The translations under genes were made by a program, and so were the position numbers. This document shows positions 1 to 11,207 of a DNA stretch of 64,000 nucleotides, one piece after another (positions within the stretch are counted from its first letter, which is position 1; the number at the start of each line of letters is the position of its first letter). The notes under the pieces were generated by a model. That model had not been told where the DNA came from. It worked only from the letters and a program-made list of their open reading frames with translations, and made no database searches. This DNA is from Bacteroides caecigallinarum (GTDB lineage Bacteria > Bacteroidota > Bacteroidia > Bacteroidales > Bacteroidaceae). Location of the stretch: assembly GCF_016902295.1 (NCBI RefSeq), contig NZ_JACJLQ010000015.1:1-64000 (forward strand), written 5' to 3'.

Positions 1-100
<100 letters not shown>

Positions 101-108
101 TATAGAGG

Positions 109-145
109 ACTCCCCGAGGTAGAGATACTTCGGGGAGTTTTTGCT
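109..145 (+). terminator. rRNA operon terminator
   Basis: Stem of 13 pairs (ACTCCCCGAGGTA / TACTTCGGGGAGT, one G-U) closed by a GAGA tetraloop and followed by a T run. It lies just after the 5S rRNA and ends that operon. Confidence 0.9.
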
Positions 146-259
146 TTTTTATACGCTATAATGTAATGTATTTATGGCTTGATGTTAATCTTATGTTTAA
201 TATTGATAATGTAGTATAAAATCTTTGATTTTAATTTCGTTTTCTTCATCCTTATTTCT

Positions 260-267
260 TATATTTG
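260..267 (+). promoter_or_regulatory. -7 promoter element of the V-ATPase operon
   Basis: TATATTTG matches the Bacteroides -7 consensus TAnnTTTG. It lies 93 bases before the chosen ntpE start. No convincing -33 TTTG was seen at the usual spacing. Confidence 0.5.
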
Positions 268-360
268 AGCCGCAATAACAAAAGCTATAGTGCTTTTTAT
301 TAAAGTTGGAAATAGCTGATGTTGAGTTGCTGTATAAACATATTATTAACTAATACAGTT

Positions 361-951
361 ATGGAAAATAAAATTCAAGAACTTACTGACAAGATTTACC
401 GTGAAGGTGTTGAAAAAGGTAACACTGAGGCGCAGAGACTTATCAGTGAGGCTCAGGAAAAGGCTCAGAAAATGATTGAAGAAGCCCAAAAACAGGCTGA
501 TGATATCGTTGCAGCAGCCAAGAAAGCTTCAGAAGAACTGAAGGAAAATACCAAATCGGAATTAAAATTGTTTGCGGGACAGGCTCTGAATGCCTTGAAA
601 ACCGAAGTGACAAACTTGCTTACAAACCAGACTGTGGCAGATGCGGTCAAGGGATTTGTAAGTGATAAGGATTATTTCAACAAGTTTGTTGTGGCACTGG
701 CAAAGCAGTGGTCGGCTAATGAACCGGTTGTGATTTCTGTGCCTGATGCTGATAGTCTTAAGAAATATTTCATGAAAAATGCAAAGGATTTGCTTGATAA
801 GGGTGTTAAGATAGAAGGAGTTAAAGGCTCAAAGGTTCTTTTCTCTATTTCACCTGCTGACGGATCTTATAAAGTAAATTTTGGCGAGGAAGAATTTGAA
901 AACTATTTTAAGGATTTCCTGCGTCCACAATTAGTTCAAATGTTGTTTTAA
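361..951 (+). CDS. ntpE: V-type ATP synthase/ATPase subunit E
   Basis: Subunit E forms part of the peripheral stalk that holds the catalytic A3B3 head against the membrane part of the rotary ATPase. The 196-residue protein begins with a long charged, Ala/Glu/Lys/Gln-rich coiled coil (about residues 1-70) and ends in a compact domain, as in the family. An upstream in-frame ATG at 319 would add 14 Cys/Leu-rich residues with no counterpart in the family, so the ATG at 361 is chosen. It is the first gene of a seven-gene operon and lies 9 bases before the DUF2764 gene. Identification rests on the coiled-coil pattern and the operon context. Confidence 0.88.
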   Translation: MENKIQELTDKIYREGVEKGNTEAQRLISEAQEKAQKMIEEAQKQADDIVAAAKKASEELKENTKSELKLFAGQALNALKTEVTNLLTNQTVADAVKGFVSDKDYFNKFVVALAKQWSANEPVVISVPDADSLKKYFMKNAKDLLDKGVKIEGVKGSKVLFSISPADGSYKVNFGEEEFENYFKDFLRPQLVQMLF

Positions 952-960
952 TGTAGGATT

Positions 961-1800
961 ATGGATACTTATTATTATCTGGTAGCCGGTTTGCCTGATA
1001 TTTCGCTTGATGACGGTAAACTGAGTTATACAGTCGATAGTTTTAAGTCGGAAATATACCCTGATTTGTCTGATAAGGATAAAAAAGTAATAGACTTGTT
1101 TTATCTGAAATTAGACAATGATAACCTTTTACATCTATTGAAAGACAAGGATTATGCCGTGGTGAGCCAGGGCATGTATAGCGCTGAAGAGCTGTTATCT
1201 GTTATTGATACTGTGAAGGATGGTGATATTCCTGATAAAAAGTACCCGTCTTATTTCTGTAATTTCATTTCTGAATATTTTAAGCTTAATCCGGAAGACT
1301 TGTATAAGGCCGGTGATATGTTGGCCGCGCAGTATTATGCTTATGCAATGAACTGTAAAAACAAGTTCGTGTCTGCATGGTTTGAATTTAATCTTAACCT
1401 AAACAATATACAGGCTGCACTTTCTGCACGTAAGTATAAACTGGATATTGCATCAGCTATTGTAGGAAATACAGATGTGTGCGAGAGTCTGCGTACTTCG
1501 AATGCAAGAGATTTCGGATTGGGGGATACTTTGACATATCTGGAAAATGTACAGAGAATTGCAGAAATAGATGAGTTGGTGGAAAGGGAAAAGAAGATTG
1601 ACCAGTTGAAATGGGAATGGCTGGAGACTGAATCTTTCTTTAATTACTTTACTATAGAACGACTGTTCGTATTTCTTCTCCAACTGGAGATGATAGAAAG
1701 GTGGATATCATTGGATAAAGAAAAAGGTAGCGAACTGTTCAGGGCAATGATTCAAGACCTGAAAAATGATGTTCAGATACCCGAGGAATTTAGAAAATAG
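961..1800 (+). CDS. DUF2764 family protein of the V-ATPase operon
   Basis: A 279-residue, largely helical soluble protein beginning MDTYYYLVAGLPDI, typical of the DUF2764 family found between subunits E and A in Bacteroidetes V-ATPase operons. No signal peptide or membrane segment is visible. The operon has no recognisable subunit C gene, and helical content plus position make this protein the natural candidate for a subunit C-like role linking the central rotor to the membrane ring. That role is inferred from context; I see no catalytic motif. Only 15 bases separate it from ntpA. Confidence 0.8.
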   Translation: MDTYYYLVAGLPDISLDDGKLSYTVDSFKSEIYPDLSDKDKKVIDLFYLKLDNDNLLHLLKDKDYAVVSQGMYSAEELLSVIDTVKDGDIPDKKYPSYFCNFISEYFKLNPEDLYKAGDMLAAQYYAYAMNCKNKFVSAWFEFNLNLNNIQAALSARKYKLDIASAIVGNTDVCESLRTSNARDFGLGDTLTYLENVQRIAEIDELVEREKKIDQLKWEWLETESFFNYFTIERLFVFLLQLEMIERWISLDKEKGSELFRAMIQDLKNDVQIPEEFRK

Positions 1801-1815
1801 TTTAAACATAATAAA

Positions 1816-3573
1816 ATGGCAACAAAAGGTAGTGTTATTGGCGTTATTGCCAATATGGTGACTTTGACTGTAGATGGTCCGGTAGCACAGAATGAAATCT
1901 GCTATATCTCTACAGGAGGCGACCGACTGATGGCCGAGGTTATTAAGGTGGTAGGCAAAAATGTTTATGTCCAGGTGTTCGAAAGTACACGTGGACTGAA
2001 GGTAGGTGCCGAAGCTGAATTTACCGGTCACATGCTGGAAGTTACTCTTGGTCCTGGAATGCTGTCGAAAAACTATGATGGCTTGCAGAATGACTTGGAC
2101 AAAATGGATGGCGTTTTCCTGAAACGCGGACAATATACTTATCCTCTTGACAAAGAGGCCAAATGGGGATTCAAACCTATAGTAAAAGCAGGTGATGAGG
2201 TTGGACCTTCTGCCTGGCTCGGTGAGGTGGAAGAAAATCATCAGCCACTGAAAATCATGGTTCCTTTCCAACTGACAGGTACTTATAAAGTGAAATCTAT
2301 AGTACCTGAAGGTGAATATACAATAGAGGATACTGTAGCTGTACTTACTGACAAGGATGGTAACGATATACCTGTAAACATGATTCAGAAATGGCCGGTA
2401 AAGAAGGCTATGACTAACTATAAGGAAAAACCACGTCCTTTCCGTCTGTTGGAAACAGGTGTACGCGTCATTGACACAGTGAACCCTATCGTTGAAGGTG
2501 GTACGGGATTTATTCCTGGTCCGTTCGGTACAGGTAAGACGGTGTTGCAGCACGCAATCTCAAAACAGGCTGAAGCTGATATCGTTATTATAGCGGCCTG
2601 CGGTGAACGTGCGAATGAGGTTGTGGAAATCTTTACTGAATTCCCTGAACTTGTGGACCCGCATACAGGCAGAAAATTGATGGAACGTACCATTATCGTG
2701 GCCAATACATCAAACATGCCGGTCGCTGCCCGTGAAGCTTCTGTATATACAGCTATGACAATGGCTGAATTCTATAGAGCTCAGGGACTTAAGGTTCTGC
2801 TTATGGCCGACTCTACATCACGTTGGGCTCAGGCACTTCGTGAAATGTCTAACCGTATGGAGGAATTGCCTGGTCCTGACGCTTTCCCTATGGATATTTC
2901 CGCAATAATCTCAAACTTCTACGGACGTGCAGGATATGTTTATCTGAATAACGGTGCTACAGGCTCAATTACATTTATCGGTACTGTATCACCAGCCGGA
3001 GGTAACCTGAAGGAACCTGTAACAGAGAATACCAAGAAGGTTGCCCGCTGTTTCTATGCATTGGAGCAGGAACGTGCCGACCGTAAGCGCTATCCGGCTG
3101 TTAATCCGATAGACTCATACTCAAAGTACCTTGAATATCCTGAATTTGAACAGTATATTACTGAACGTATCAATGCCGAATGGATAGGTAAGGTGAACGA
3201 ACTGAAGACAAGATTGCTTCGTGGTAAGGAAATCGCCGAACAGATAAACATTCTTGGTGATGATGGCGTTCCGGTAGAATACCACGTAATATTCTGGAAA
3301 TCCGAACTTATAGATTTCGTAATCCTACAGCAGGACGCCTTTGACGAGGTGGACTCTGTAACTCCGATGGAACGTCAGGAAGATATAGTTAATATGGTAA
3401 TTGATGTTTGCCATACTGAGTTCAAATTTGATAATTTCGTTGAGGTAATGGAATACTTCAAGAAGATGATCAATATTTGTAAGCAGATGAACTATTCCAA
3501 ATACAAATCACAGGAGTATGAAGAGTTTGGAAAGCAGTTGCAGGAACTTTTGGCTGAAAGACGTGCCAAATAA
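1816..3573 (+). CDS. ntpA: V-type ATPase catalytic subunit A
   Basis: Catalytic nucleotide-binding subunit of the rotary V/A-type ATPase, which hydrolyses or makes ATP coupled to ion flow. The 585-residue protein has the N-terminal beta-barrel, the extra 'non-homologous' insert that separates A from F-type beta subunits, and the P-loop GPFGTGKT at residues 235-242. The downstream DSTSRWAQALREMSNRM segment is the conserved DELSEED-region counterpart. The length is normal for the family. It is followed by ntpB after 24 bases, and both proteins start with MATK. Confidence 0.97.
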   Translation: MATKGSVIGVIANMVTLTVDGPVAQNEICYISTGGDRLMAEVIKVVGKNVYVQVFESTRGLKVGAEAEFTGHMLEVTLGPGMLSKNYDGLQNDLDKMDGVFLKRGQYTYPLDKEAKWGFKPIVKAGDEVGPSAWLGEVEENHQPLKIMVPFQLTGTYKVKSIVPEGEYTIEDTVAVLTDKDGNDIPVNMIQKWPVKKAMTNYKEKPRPFRLLETGVRVIDTVNPIVEGGTGFIPGPFGTGKTVLQHAISKQAEADIVIIAACGERANEVVEIFTEFPELVDPHTGRKLMERTIIVANTSNMPVAAREASVYTAMTMAEFYRAQGLKVLLMADSTSRWAQALREMSNRMEELPGPDAFPMDISAIISNFYGRAGYVYLNNGATGSITFIGTVSPAGGNLKEPVTENTKKVARCFYALEQERADRKRYPAVNPIDSYSKYLEYPEFEQYITERINAEWIGKVNELKTRLLRGKEIAEQINILGDDGVPVEYHVIFWKSELIDFVILQQDAFDEVDSVTPMERQEDIVNMVIDVCHTEFKFDNFVEVMEYFKKMINICKQMNYSKYKSQEYEEFGKQLQELLAERRAK

Positions 3574-3597
3574 TTTATTTCATTAACTAATATAAAA

Positions 3598-4917
3598 ATG
3601 GCAACAAAAGCATTTCAAAAGATATATACCAAAATCAGCCAGATTACCAAGGCTACCTGTTCGCTAAAGGCAACTGGGGTAGGATATGACGAACTGGCTA
3701 TGGTAAATGGCAAGCTTGCACAGGTTGTGAAGATTGCCGGTGATGATGTTACTTTGCAGGTGTTTGAGGGTACCGAGGGTATTCCTACTAATGCAGAGGT
3801 TGTATTTCTTGGCAAATCGCCAACACTGAAGGTAAGTGAACAGTTGGCAGGACGTTTCTTCAATGCATTCGGTGACCCTATTGATGGTGGACCTGAAATT
3901 GAGGGCGTAGAAGTGGAAATCGGTGGTCCGTCAGTGAACCCTGTACGCCGTAAACAACCTTCTGAACTTATTGCTACAGGTATTGCCGGTATTGACCTTA
4001 ACAATACATTGGTGTCAGGACAGAAGATTCCGTTCTTTGCGGACCCTGACCAGCCTTTCAACCAGGTTATGGCAAATGTGGCATTGCGTGCCGAAACAGA
4101 CAAGATTATTCTTGGAGGTATGGGTATGACTAACGATGACTACCTGTATTTCAAGAATGTATTCTCGAATGCCGGTGCATTGGACCGTATTATCAGTTTC
4201 GTAAATACAACAGAGAATCCTCCGGTAGAACGTCTGCTAATTCCTGATATGGCATTGACAGCCGCAGAATATTTTGCTGTGGAACATAACCAGAAAGTGC
4301 TTGTATTGCTTACCGATATGACATCGTATGCCGATGCTTTGGCTATTGTATCAAACCGTATGGATCAGATCCCGTCGAAGGACTCTATGCCTGGTTCCTT
4401 ATATTCAGACCTTGCAAAGATTTACGAAAAGGCTGTACAGTTCCCAAGTGGCGGTTCAATAACAATTATCGCGGTGACTACACTTTCAGGTGGTGATATT
4501 ACACATGCCGTTCCAGATAATACAGGTTACATCACAGAAGGACAGTTGTTCCTGCGCCGCGATAGTGATATAGGTAAGGTTATTGTCGATCCGTTCCGTT
4601 CACTTTCACGTCTGAAACAGTTGGTTAGCGGTAAGAAAACACGTAAGGATCATCCTCAGGTTATGAATGCCGCTGTACGTCTGTATGCGGATGCCGCAAA
4701 TGCCAAGACAAAGATGGAAAACGGTTTCGACCTTACTAATTACGACGAACGTACATTGGCCTTTGCTAAGGATTATGCCAATCAGTTGCTTGCTATTGAC
4801 GTCAACCTCAATACAACAGAAATGCTTGATGTAACTTGGGGACTGTTCAGCAAGTATTTCAAACCTGAGGAAGTAAACATCAAGAAAGAGTTCGTAGATC
4901 AGTACTGGAAGAAATAA
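3598..4917 (+). CDS. ntpB: V-type ATPase regulatory subunit B
   Basis: Non-catalytic nucleotide-site subunit alternating with A in the head of the rotary ATPase. The 439-residue protein keeps the B-family signatures (GIAGIDLNNTLVSGQKIPFF, VLVLLTDMTSYADAL, QIPSKDSMPGSLYSDL) and lacks a P-loop, as expected for V-type B subunits. The start at 3598 follows an A-rich leader. It lies between subunits A and D. Confidence 0.97.
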   Translation: MATKAFQKIYTKISQITKATCSLKATGVGYDELAMVNGKLAQVVKIAGDDVTLQVFEGTEGIPTNAEVVFLGKSPTLKVSEQLAGRFFNAFGDPIDGGPEIEGVEVEIGGPSVNPVRRKQPSELIATGIAGIDLNNTLVSGQKIPFFADPDQPFNQVMANVALRAETDKIILGGMGMTNDDYLYFKNVFSNAGALDRIISFVNTTENPPVERLLIPDMALTAAEYFAVEHNQKVLVLLTDMTSYADALAIVSNRMDQIPSKDSMPGSLYSDLAKIYEKAVQFPSGGSITIIAVTTLSGGDITHAVPDNTGYITEGQLFLRRDSDIGKVIVDPFRSLSRLKQLVSGKKTRKDHPQVMNAAVRLYADAANAKTKMENGFDLTNYDERTLAFAKDYANQLLAIDVNLNTTEMLDVTWGLFSKYFKPEEVNIKKEFVDQYWKK

Positions 4918-4942
4918 TCGAATTCATTAAAAACACAGTGAA

Positions 4943-5548
4943 ATGGCTATAAAATTTCAATATAACAAGACCTCGCTTCAGCAACTGGAAAAGCAACTGA
5001 AGGTCCGTGTGCGTACGCTCCCTATTATAAAAAATAAGGAAAGTGCGTTGCGACTTGAAGTGAAACGCTGCAAGACTGAAGCTGTGGAACTGGAAGAACG
5101 TCTGGAACAACAGATTCAGGCGTACGAAGCCATGTTCGCACTCTGGAATGAATTTGATGCTTCATTAATAAAAGTGAAGGATGTTCATTTGGGCGTTCGT
5201 AAGATTGCCGGTGTCAGGGTTCCGTTACTTGAAAGAGTGGACTTTGATATTCGTCACTTCAGTATGTTTTCATGTCCGAAATGGTATGCCGACGGTATCC
5301 ATATATTAAAAACTCTGGCAGAAACAGCTATTGAAAGAGAATTTACGCTCGCTAAATTGGGCTTGCTGGAACATGCGCGTAAAAAAACTACTCAGAAGGT
5401 AAACCTTTTTGAGAAAGTTCAGATACCTGGTTATCAGGACGCATTGAGAAAAATTAAACGTTTCATGGAGGATGAAGAGAACCTGTCGAAATCATCACAG
5501 AAAATCTTGAAATCCATTCAGGAAAAGAGAAAGGAGGCTGAACAATGA
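4943..5548 (+). CDS. ntpD: V-type ATPase subunit D (central rotor stalk)
   Basis: Subunit D is the coiled-coil axle that turns inside the A3B3 head. The 201-residue protein has two long amphipathic helices at its N- and C-terminal thirds (YNKTSLQQLEKQLKV near the start; KKTTQKVNLFEKVQIPGYQ near residues 150-170), and the latter is the family signature. Its stop overlaps the start of subunit I by 4 bases, which suggests translational coupling. Confidence 0.93.
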   Translation: MAIKFQYNKTSLQQLEKQLKVRVRTLPIIKNKESALRLEVKRCKTEAVELEERLEQQIQAYEAMFALWNEFDASLIKVKDVHLGVRKIAGVRVPLLERVDFDIRHFSMFSCPKWYADGIHILKTLAETAIEREFTLAKLGLLEHARKKTTQKVNLFEKVQIPGYQDALRKIKRFMEDEENLSKSSQKILKSIQEKRKEAEQ

Positions 5549-7344
5549 TCGCTAAAATGAAAAAGCTGACATTCCTTATATATTATAAGGAGTACGAACA
5601 GTTCCTTGAAAATCTGCGCGAACTGGGGGTAGTACATATTTTTACCAAATCCCAAGGGATGGCAGAAAACATGGAACTGCAGGATAGTATCCGATTGGCG
5701 GGAAAGTATGCGGCTGCAATAAAATTCCTAAATGGAATGGGTGTCGTGGCTGAGAATCATGACGCAGATGCTTCGAAAGGTGAAGAAACGTTGAACTTAT
5801 TGACTGACTTGCAGAACAGACAGCAGCAGTTGCTTCACAGAAAACAGGCTGTGGAAAAGGAAATAGCGACATTGGAACCATGGGGCGATTTTGAATATTC
5901 AAATATTCAACGTCTGAAAGATGCCGGATATTATGTGAATTTCTATATCTGTTCGGAAAAGCAGTTCAAGGATGAGTGGGTGGATTTATATAATGCCACA
6001 ATCGTAAACAGGATAGGTTCGAAAATCTATTTTGTTACAATCACTTCGGGATGTCTTGCTCCTGAATTGGAGATAGAGTATGCAAAACTGCCTGAAACAT
6101 CATTGAATGTGCTTAAGGCATCTGTAGAACAGATTTCACAGGAATGTGATAATGTGATGGATAGCATCAAGAAACTGGCTGCACTGTCTGTCGGTAATCT
6201 TGAGGCTGCCCAAAGAAAAGTTTATTCTGAAATAGAATTTTCCAAAGTCGTTCTGACAGGAGATTCCCTGGCAGATAATAAGCTTGTACTTCTTGAGGGA
6301 TGGGTGCCAGCCGTGAAATGTGACGATGTAAAGTCATTTATGGACAATCAGGGCGCATATTATGAGATTTCAGATCCTCAACCGGATGACAATGTGCCTA
6401 TAATGTTCAATAATGACAAATTCTCACGTCTGTTTGAGCCTATTATAAGACTGTATATGTTGCCTAAGTATAATGAACTGGACCTGACACCGTTCTTTGC
6501 TCCGTTCTTTATGATATTTTTCGGATTGTGTTTAGGTGATATCGGTTATGGAGCATTCATGGTAATTGCGACTTCCATATACAGGATGGTTTCAAAGAAT
6601 CTTAGTTCGGGTATCAAACCTATACTTACTCTTGTACAGATTTTAGGAGCATCCACTATGGTATGCGGATTACTTACAGGAACATGTTTCGGATTTAATA
6701 TCTATGATATTCAGGTTCCATTCCTTCAGTCTATGAAGGAAACTATCGCTCTTGATAATCAGCAGATGTTTAATCTGTCGCTTATATTGGGAGGCGTTCA
6801 GATTATATTCGGTATGATTCTGAAGGCGGTAAACCAGACTATACAGCTTGGCTTCAAGTATGCCATTGGTACTATAGGATGGATATTTGTGATACTCAGT
6901 ACTGCCATAGCATTTGCAGGTGCAATGGAAATGGGAGGAACTGTTCATCTTATATTCCTTGCTATAGGTTTTCTTATGGCTTATCTGTATAACAGTCCTG
7001 ACAAGAATGTATTCGTAAATATCGGGTTAGGATTGTGGGACAGCTATAATATGGCAACAGGATTGTTGGGAGATATATTGTCGTATGTACGTTTGTTTGC
7101 CCTTGGATTGTCCGGTGGTATATTGGCAAGCGTATTCAATAGTCTTGCGGCGGGAATGAGTCCTGACAATATCATTGCAGGTCCTATAGTAATGGTTCTG
7201 ATATTCGTGATAGGACATTCAATCAATATCTTTATGAATGTTCTTGGTGCGATGGTTCATCCAATGCGTCTGACATTTGTAGAATTCTTCAAGAATTCAG
7301 GTTATGAAGGAGGAGGAAAGGAATACGCTCCTTTTAAGAAATAA
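5545..7344 (+). CDS. ntpI: V-type ATPase membrane subunit I (a-subunit)
   Basis: Subunit I provides the half-channels for ions next to the K ring. The 599-residue protein has a soluble N-terminal half (about 1-310) with coiled coils and a C-terminal half with seven or eight membrane segments. Two arginines expected to face the ring are present: R516 in SYVRLFALGLSGG and R575 in HPMRLTFVEFF. The family is usually 600-660 residues, so it is full length. It overlaps ntpD by 4 bases; ntpK follows after 51 bases. Confidence 0.94.
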   Translation: MIAKMKKLTFLIYYKEYEQFLENLRELGVVHIFTKSQGMAENMELQDSIRLAGKYAAAIKFLNGMGVVAENHDADASKGEETLNLLTDLQNRQQQLLHRKQAVEKEIATLEPWGDFEYSNIQRLKDAGYYVNFYICSEKQFKDEWVDLYNATIVNRIGSKIYFVTITSGCLAPELEIEYAKLPETSLNVLKASVEQISQECDNVMDSIKKLAALSVGNLEAAQRKVYSEIEFSKVVLTGDSLADNKLVLLEGWVPAVKCDDVKSFMDNQGAYYEISDPQPDDNVPIMFNNDKFSRLFEPIIRLYMLPKYNELDLTPFFAPFFMIFFGLCLGDIGYGAFMVIATSIYRMVSKNLSSGIKPILTLVQILGASTMVCGLLTGTCFGFNIYDIQVPFLQSMKETIALDNQQMFNLSLILGGVQIIFGMILKAVNQTIQLGFKYAIGTIGWIFVILSTAIAFAGAMEMGGTVHLIFLAIGFLMAYLYNSPDKNVFVNIGLGLWDSYNMATGLLGDILSYVRLFALGLSGGILASVFNSLAAGMSPDNIIAGPIVMVLIFVIGHSINIFMNVLGAMVHPMRLTFVEFFKNSGYEGGGKEYAPFKK

Positions 7345-7392
7345 AAATGTATTCAATGTATATAAATAAGAAATAATAATAAAAACTTTTGA

Positions 7393-7860
<468 letters not shown>

Positions 7861-7882
7861 TTTAATTTTTTTAATAGTCATA

Positions 7883-7915
7883 AAGCTGTTCCGCTTCTTG
7901 TGGAACAGCTTTTTT
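7883..7915 (+). terminator. Terminator of the V-ATPase operon
   Basis: Perfect 10-bp stem AAGCTGTTCC / GGAACAGCTT with a 9-base loop and a following T run, 22 bases after the ntpK stop. Confidence 0.9.
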
Positions 7916-7956
7916 GTTATCTTGTATTATTATTATGTGTGATATGAGTTTTTTTG

Positions 7957-7964
7957 TAACTTTG
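7957..7964 (+). promoter_or_regulatory. -7 promoter element of the TerB/J-domain gene
   Basis: TAACTTTG matches TAnnTTTG and lies 28 bases before the start codon at 7993. Confidence 0.5.
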
Positions 7965-7992
7965 TTCCTGATAATAACTTAATGAAAAAAAT

Positions 7993-8760
7993 ATGGGATA
8001 CGGAAAATGGATAGGTGGTCTTATGGGTTTTGTCACTATGGGACCTTTAGGCGCTTTGGCTGGTTTTGCCATTGGCTCTTTGTTTGATAATGCCAATGAA
8101 AACGAAATGGAGACTTCTGGTAGCCAGAATGAGTATATGGGACAAAGAAACAGTTTCCTTTTTTCGATGTTGGTTATGGCATCGTATATAATACGCGCGG
8201 ACGGAAGGATTATGCACAGCGAGATGGAATTTGTGAGAAATTTCCTTAGAAACAGTTTTGGAGAGGCTGCTGTTGCTGAAGGTGAACAGATTTTATTGAA
8301 TCTTTTTGAACAGAGGAAACAGATGGATAAATCTAATCCGTCGGCCTTCAGAAATACTATCCGTGAATGTGGAGCGCAGATTGCTGCAAATATGACTTAT
8401 GAGGAACGTCTTCAGCTATTGAGATTCCTTATACAGATAGCGCAAAGCGATGGTAATGTAAGCAGAGAAGAGGTGGAAGCGCTAAAAGAGGTGGCATATT
8501 ACATGGGGCTGTCAACAGAAGATGTGGAATCTATGCTTAACATGAGAGGAAATTCTCTTGAAGAGGCATACAAGGTACTTGAAGTTTCGCCTGACGCCAC
8601 TGACGATGAAGTGCGTGCCGCATATAGGAAAATGGCTCTTAAGCATCATCCTGATAGGGTCGCAACTTTGGGTGAAGACATCCGAAAGGCCGCAGAAGAG
8701 AAGTTCCAGGATATAAATAATGCCAAGGAACGTATATACAAAGCAAGAGGAATGAGATAA
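7993..8760 (+). CDS. djlA: TerB-like / DnaJ-domain co-chaperone (DjlA family)
   Basis: A 255-residue protein in three parts. The N terminus (about 1-35) is Gly-rich and hydrophobic, resembling a glycine-zipper membrane segment. A central all-helical TerB-like domain (about 50-180) carries paired acidic motifs (RADGRIMHSE, QSDGNVSREE). The C-terminal J domain (about 190-253) has the HPD tripeptide in ALKHHPDRV, needed to stimulate Hsp70. This is the DjlA arrangement, so it probably recruits DnaK at the inner membrane. It appears to be a single-gene unit. The symbol is by architecture only. Confidence 0.82.
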   Translation: MGYGKWIGGLMGFVTMGPLGALAGFAIGSLFDNANENEMETSGSQNEYMGQRNSFLFSMLVMASYIIRADGRIMHSEMEFVRNFLRNSFGEAAVAEGEQILLNLFEQRKQMDKSNPSAFRNTIRECGAQIAANMTYEERLQLLRFLIQIAQSDGNVSREEVEALKEVAYYMGLSTEDVESMLNMRGNSLEEAYKVLEVSPDATDDEVRAAYRKMALKHHPDRVATLGEDIRKAAEEKFQDINNAKERIYKARGMR

Positions 8761-8892
8761 ACTGAAGATATTAAAATGTGATTTTGTATAGTACAGATAG
8801 CAAAAACAGTATATTATGTGATATTGATTACATAAAGTACTTGTAAGTCTAAAAAATGAGTTTTTTTTTCACAAAAAAGAATGGTGCAAGTA

Positions 8893-8921
8893 TTGATTTT
8901 TAAAAGAAATCATTACTTTTG
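8893..8921 (+). promoter_or_regulatory. Promoter of gap
   Basis: TTG at 8893-8895, an 18-base spacer and TACTTTTG at 8914-8921 match the Bacteroides -33/-7 arrangement. The leader to the gap start codon is about 90 bases and A/T-rich. Confidence 0.65.
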
Positions 8922-8955
8922 CATCGTAAAACTTGAGATTGATTGTATCAAGTAG

Positions 8956-10029
<1,074 letters not shown>

Positions 10030-10051
10030 TCAGTAACATTGACCATATAGT

Positions 10052-10084
10052 AAAAGCCGTCTTGATTACAAGGCGGCTTTTTTT
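10052..10084 (+). terminator. Terminator of gap
   Basis: Stem AAAGCCGTCTT / AAGGCGGCTTT (one G-U) with loop GATTAC and a T run, 22 bases after the gap stop. Confidence 0.9.
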
Positions 10085-10166
10085 GTATGGGTTTCTTTGC
10101 ATGTGGTAAATCTTTGTTCTATGATTAGTTCATATTGGAATTAAAAGCTGAAAACTTTATTTTCAC

Positions 10167-10197
10167 TTTGAACTTCACTCGGTTTACACTATATTTG
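10167..10197 (+). promoter_or_regulatory. Promoter of miaA
   Basis: TTTG at 10167-10170, a 19-base spacer and TATATTTG at 10190-10197 give a textbook Bacteroides -33/-7 pair, 37 bases before the start codon. Confidence 0.75.
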
Positions 10198-10234
10198 TAA
10201 ATATAATTGTTATACATTTGATTATAATATTTTT

Positions 10235-11158
10235 ATGGCATACGATTTTATAACCATTTTGGGGCCTACCGCTTCTGGCAAAACCGTTTTGGCGGCATCT
10301 TTAGCAAAAGCTATTGACGCTGAAATTATCAGTGGGGACAGCAGGCAGGTGTATCGTGGTATGGATTTGGGGACAGGAAAGGACTTGGATGATTATGTGG
10401 TTGATGGTTATCATGTGCCTTACCATCTTATTGATATTGTGGACCCCGGTTATAAGTATAATGTGTTTGAGTTTCAACGCGACTTTCTCAATGCATTCGA
10501 AGATATAAGAAACAGAGATAAAAAGGTTATCTTATGTGGTGGTACGGGAATGTATATTGAATCTGTATTGAAAGGATATAGGCTTATACCTGTTCCTGAG
10601 AATAAAGAGTTGAGAGAAAGTTTGTCGTCAAAATCGCTTGATGAATTGACTGACATACTTTCCAGATACAAGAAATTACATAACTCTACTGACGTGGATA
10701 CAGTAAAGCGTGCAATACGTGCTATAGAAATAGAGGAATATTATCTTTCAAATGATGTGGATGAGCGTCCTTTCCCTAACTATAACAGCCTGATAATTGG
10801 AGTTGACATAAGCAGGGAACTCAGACGTGAGAAAATATCAAGGCGTCTTCGTCAAAGACTTGATGAAGGGATGGTGGACGAGGTGAGACGTTTGCTTGAT
10901 TCAGGAATTTCCGCGGAAGACCTAATCTATTATGGATTGGAATATAAATATCTTACATTATATGTTACCGGTGAGTTGAGTTATGATGATATGTGTTCGC
11001 AGTTGGAAATTGCTATTCATCAGTTTGCAAAACGCCAAATGACGTGGTTCAGGGGCATGGAGCGGAGAGGAATTTCCATATCGTGGATTAATGCGGAATG
11101 GGGCTTGCAGCACAAAATTGATGTAGTATTGGGGCTTCTTGATAATCATGTTGGTTGA
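10235..11158 (+). CDS. miaA: tRNA dimethylallyltransferase
   Basis: Transfers a dimethylallyl group to N6 of A37 in tRNAs that read codons starting with U. The 307-residue protein begins with the P-loop GPTASGKT (about residues 10-17), followed by the substrate motif ISGDSRQVYRGMDLGTGK. GGTGMYIESVLKG (about 102-114) and the C-terminal QFAKRQMTWFRG are also family signatures. The length is typical. The next gene starts 49 bases later, so read-through into the lipid kinase is likely. Confidence 0.97.
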   Translation: MAYDFITILGPTASGKTVLAASLAKAIDAEIISGDSRQVYRGMDLGTGKDLDDYVVDGYHVPYHLIDIVDPGYKYNVFEFQRDFLNAFEDIRNRDKKVILCGGTGMYIESVLKGYRLIPVPENKELRESLSSKSLDELTDILSRYKKLHNSTDVDTVKRAIRAIEIEEYYLSNDVDERPFPNYNSLIIGVDISRELRREKISRRLRQRLDEGMVDEVRRLLDSGISAEDLIYYGLEYKYLTLYVTGELSYDDMCSQLEIAIHQFAKRQMTWFRGMERRGISISWINAEWGLQHKIDVVLGLLDNHVG

Positions 11159-11207
11159 GAGTTTTAAAATGATATTTTATTGTTGAATAATCTAAACTAA
11201 TAATATT

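Noticed and set aside
319-360. Earlier start for ntpE
   Set aside because: It would add 14 Cys/Leu-rich residues not seen in subunit E; the ATG at 361 gives the normal coiled-coil N terminus.
1708-2553. Long open frame antisense to ntpA (281 codons)
   Set aside because: It overlaps the whole N-terminal half of a clear ATPase gene, and its composition (His, Cys, Phe, Arg-rich) is that of a shadow frame.
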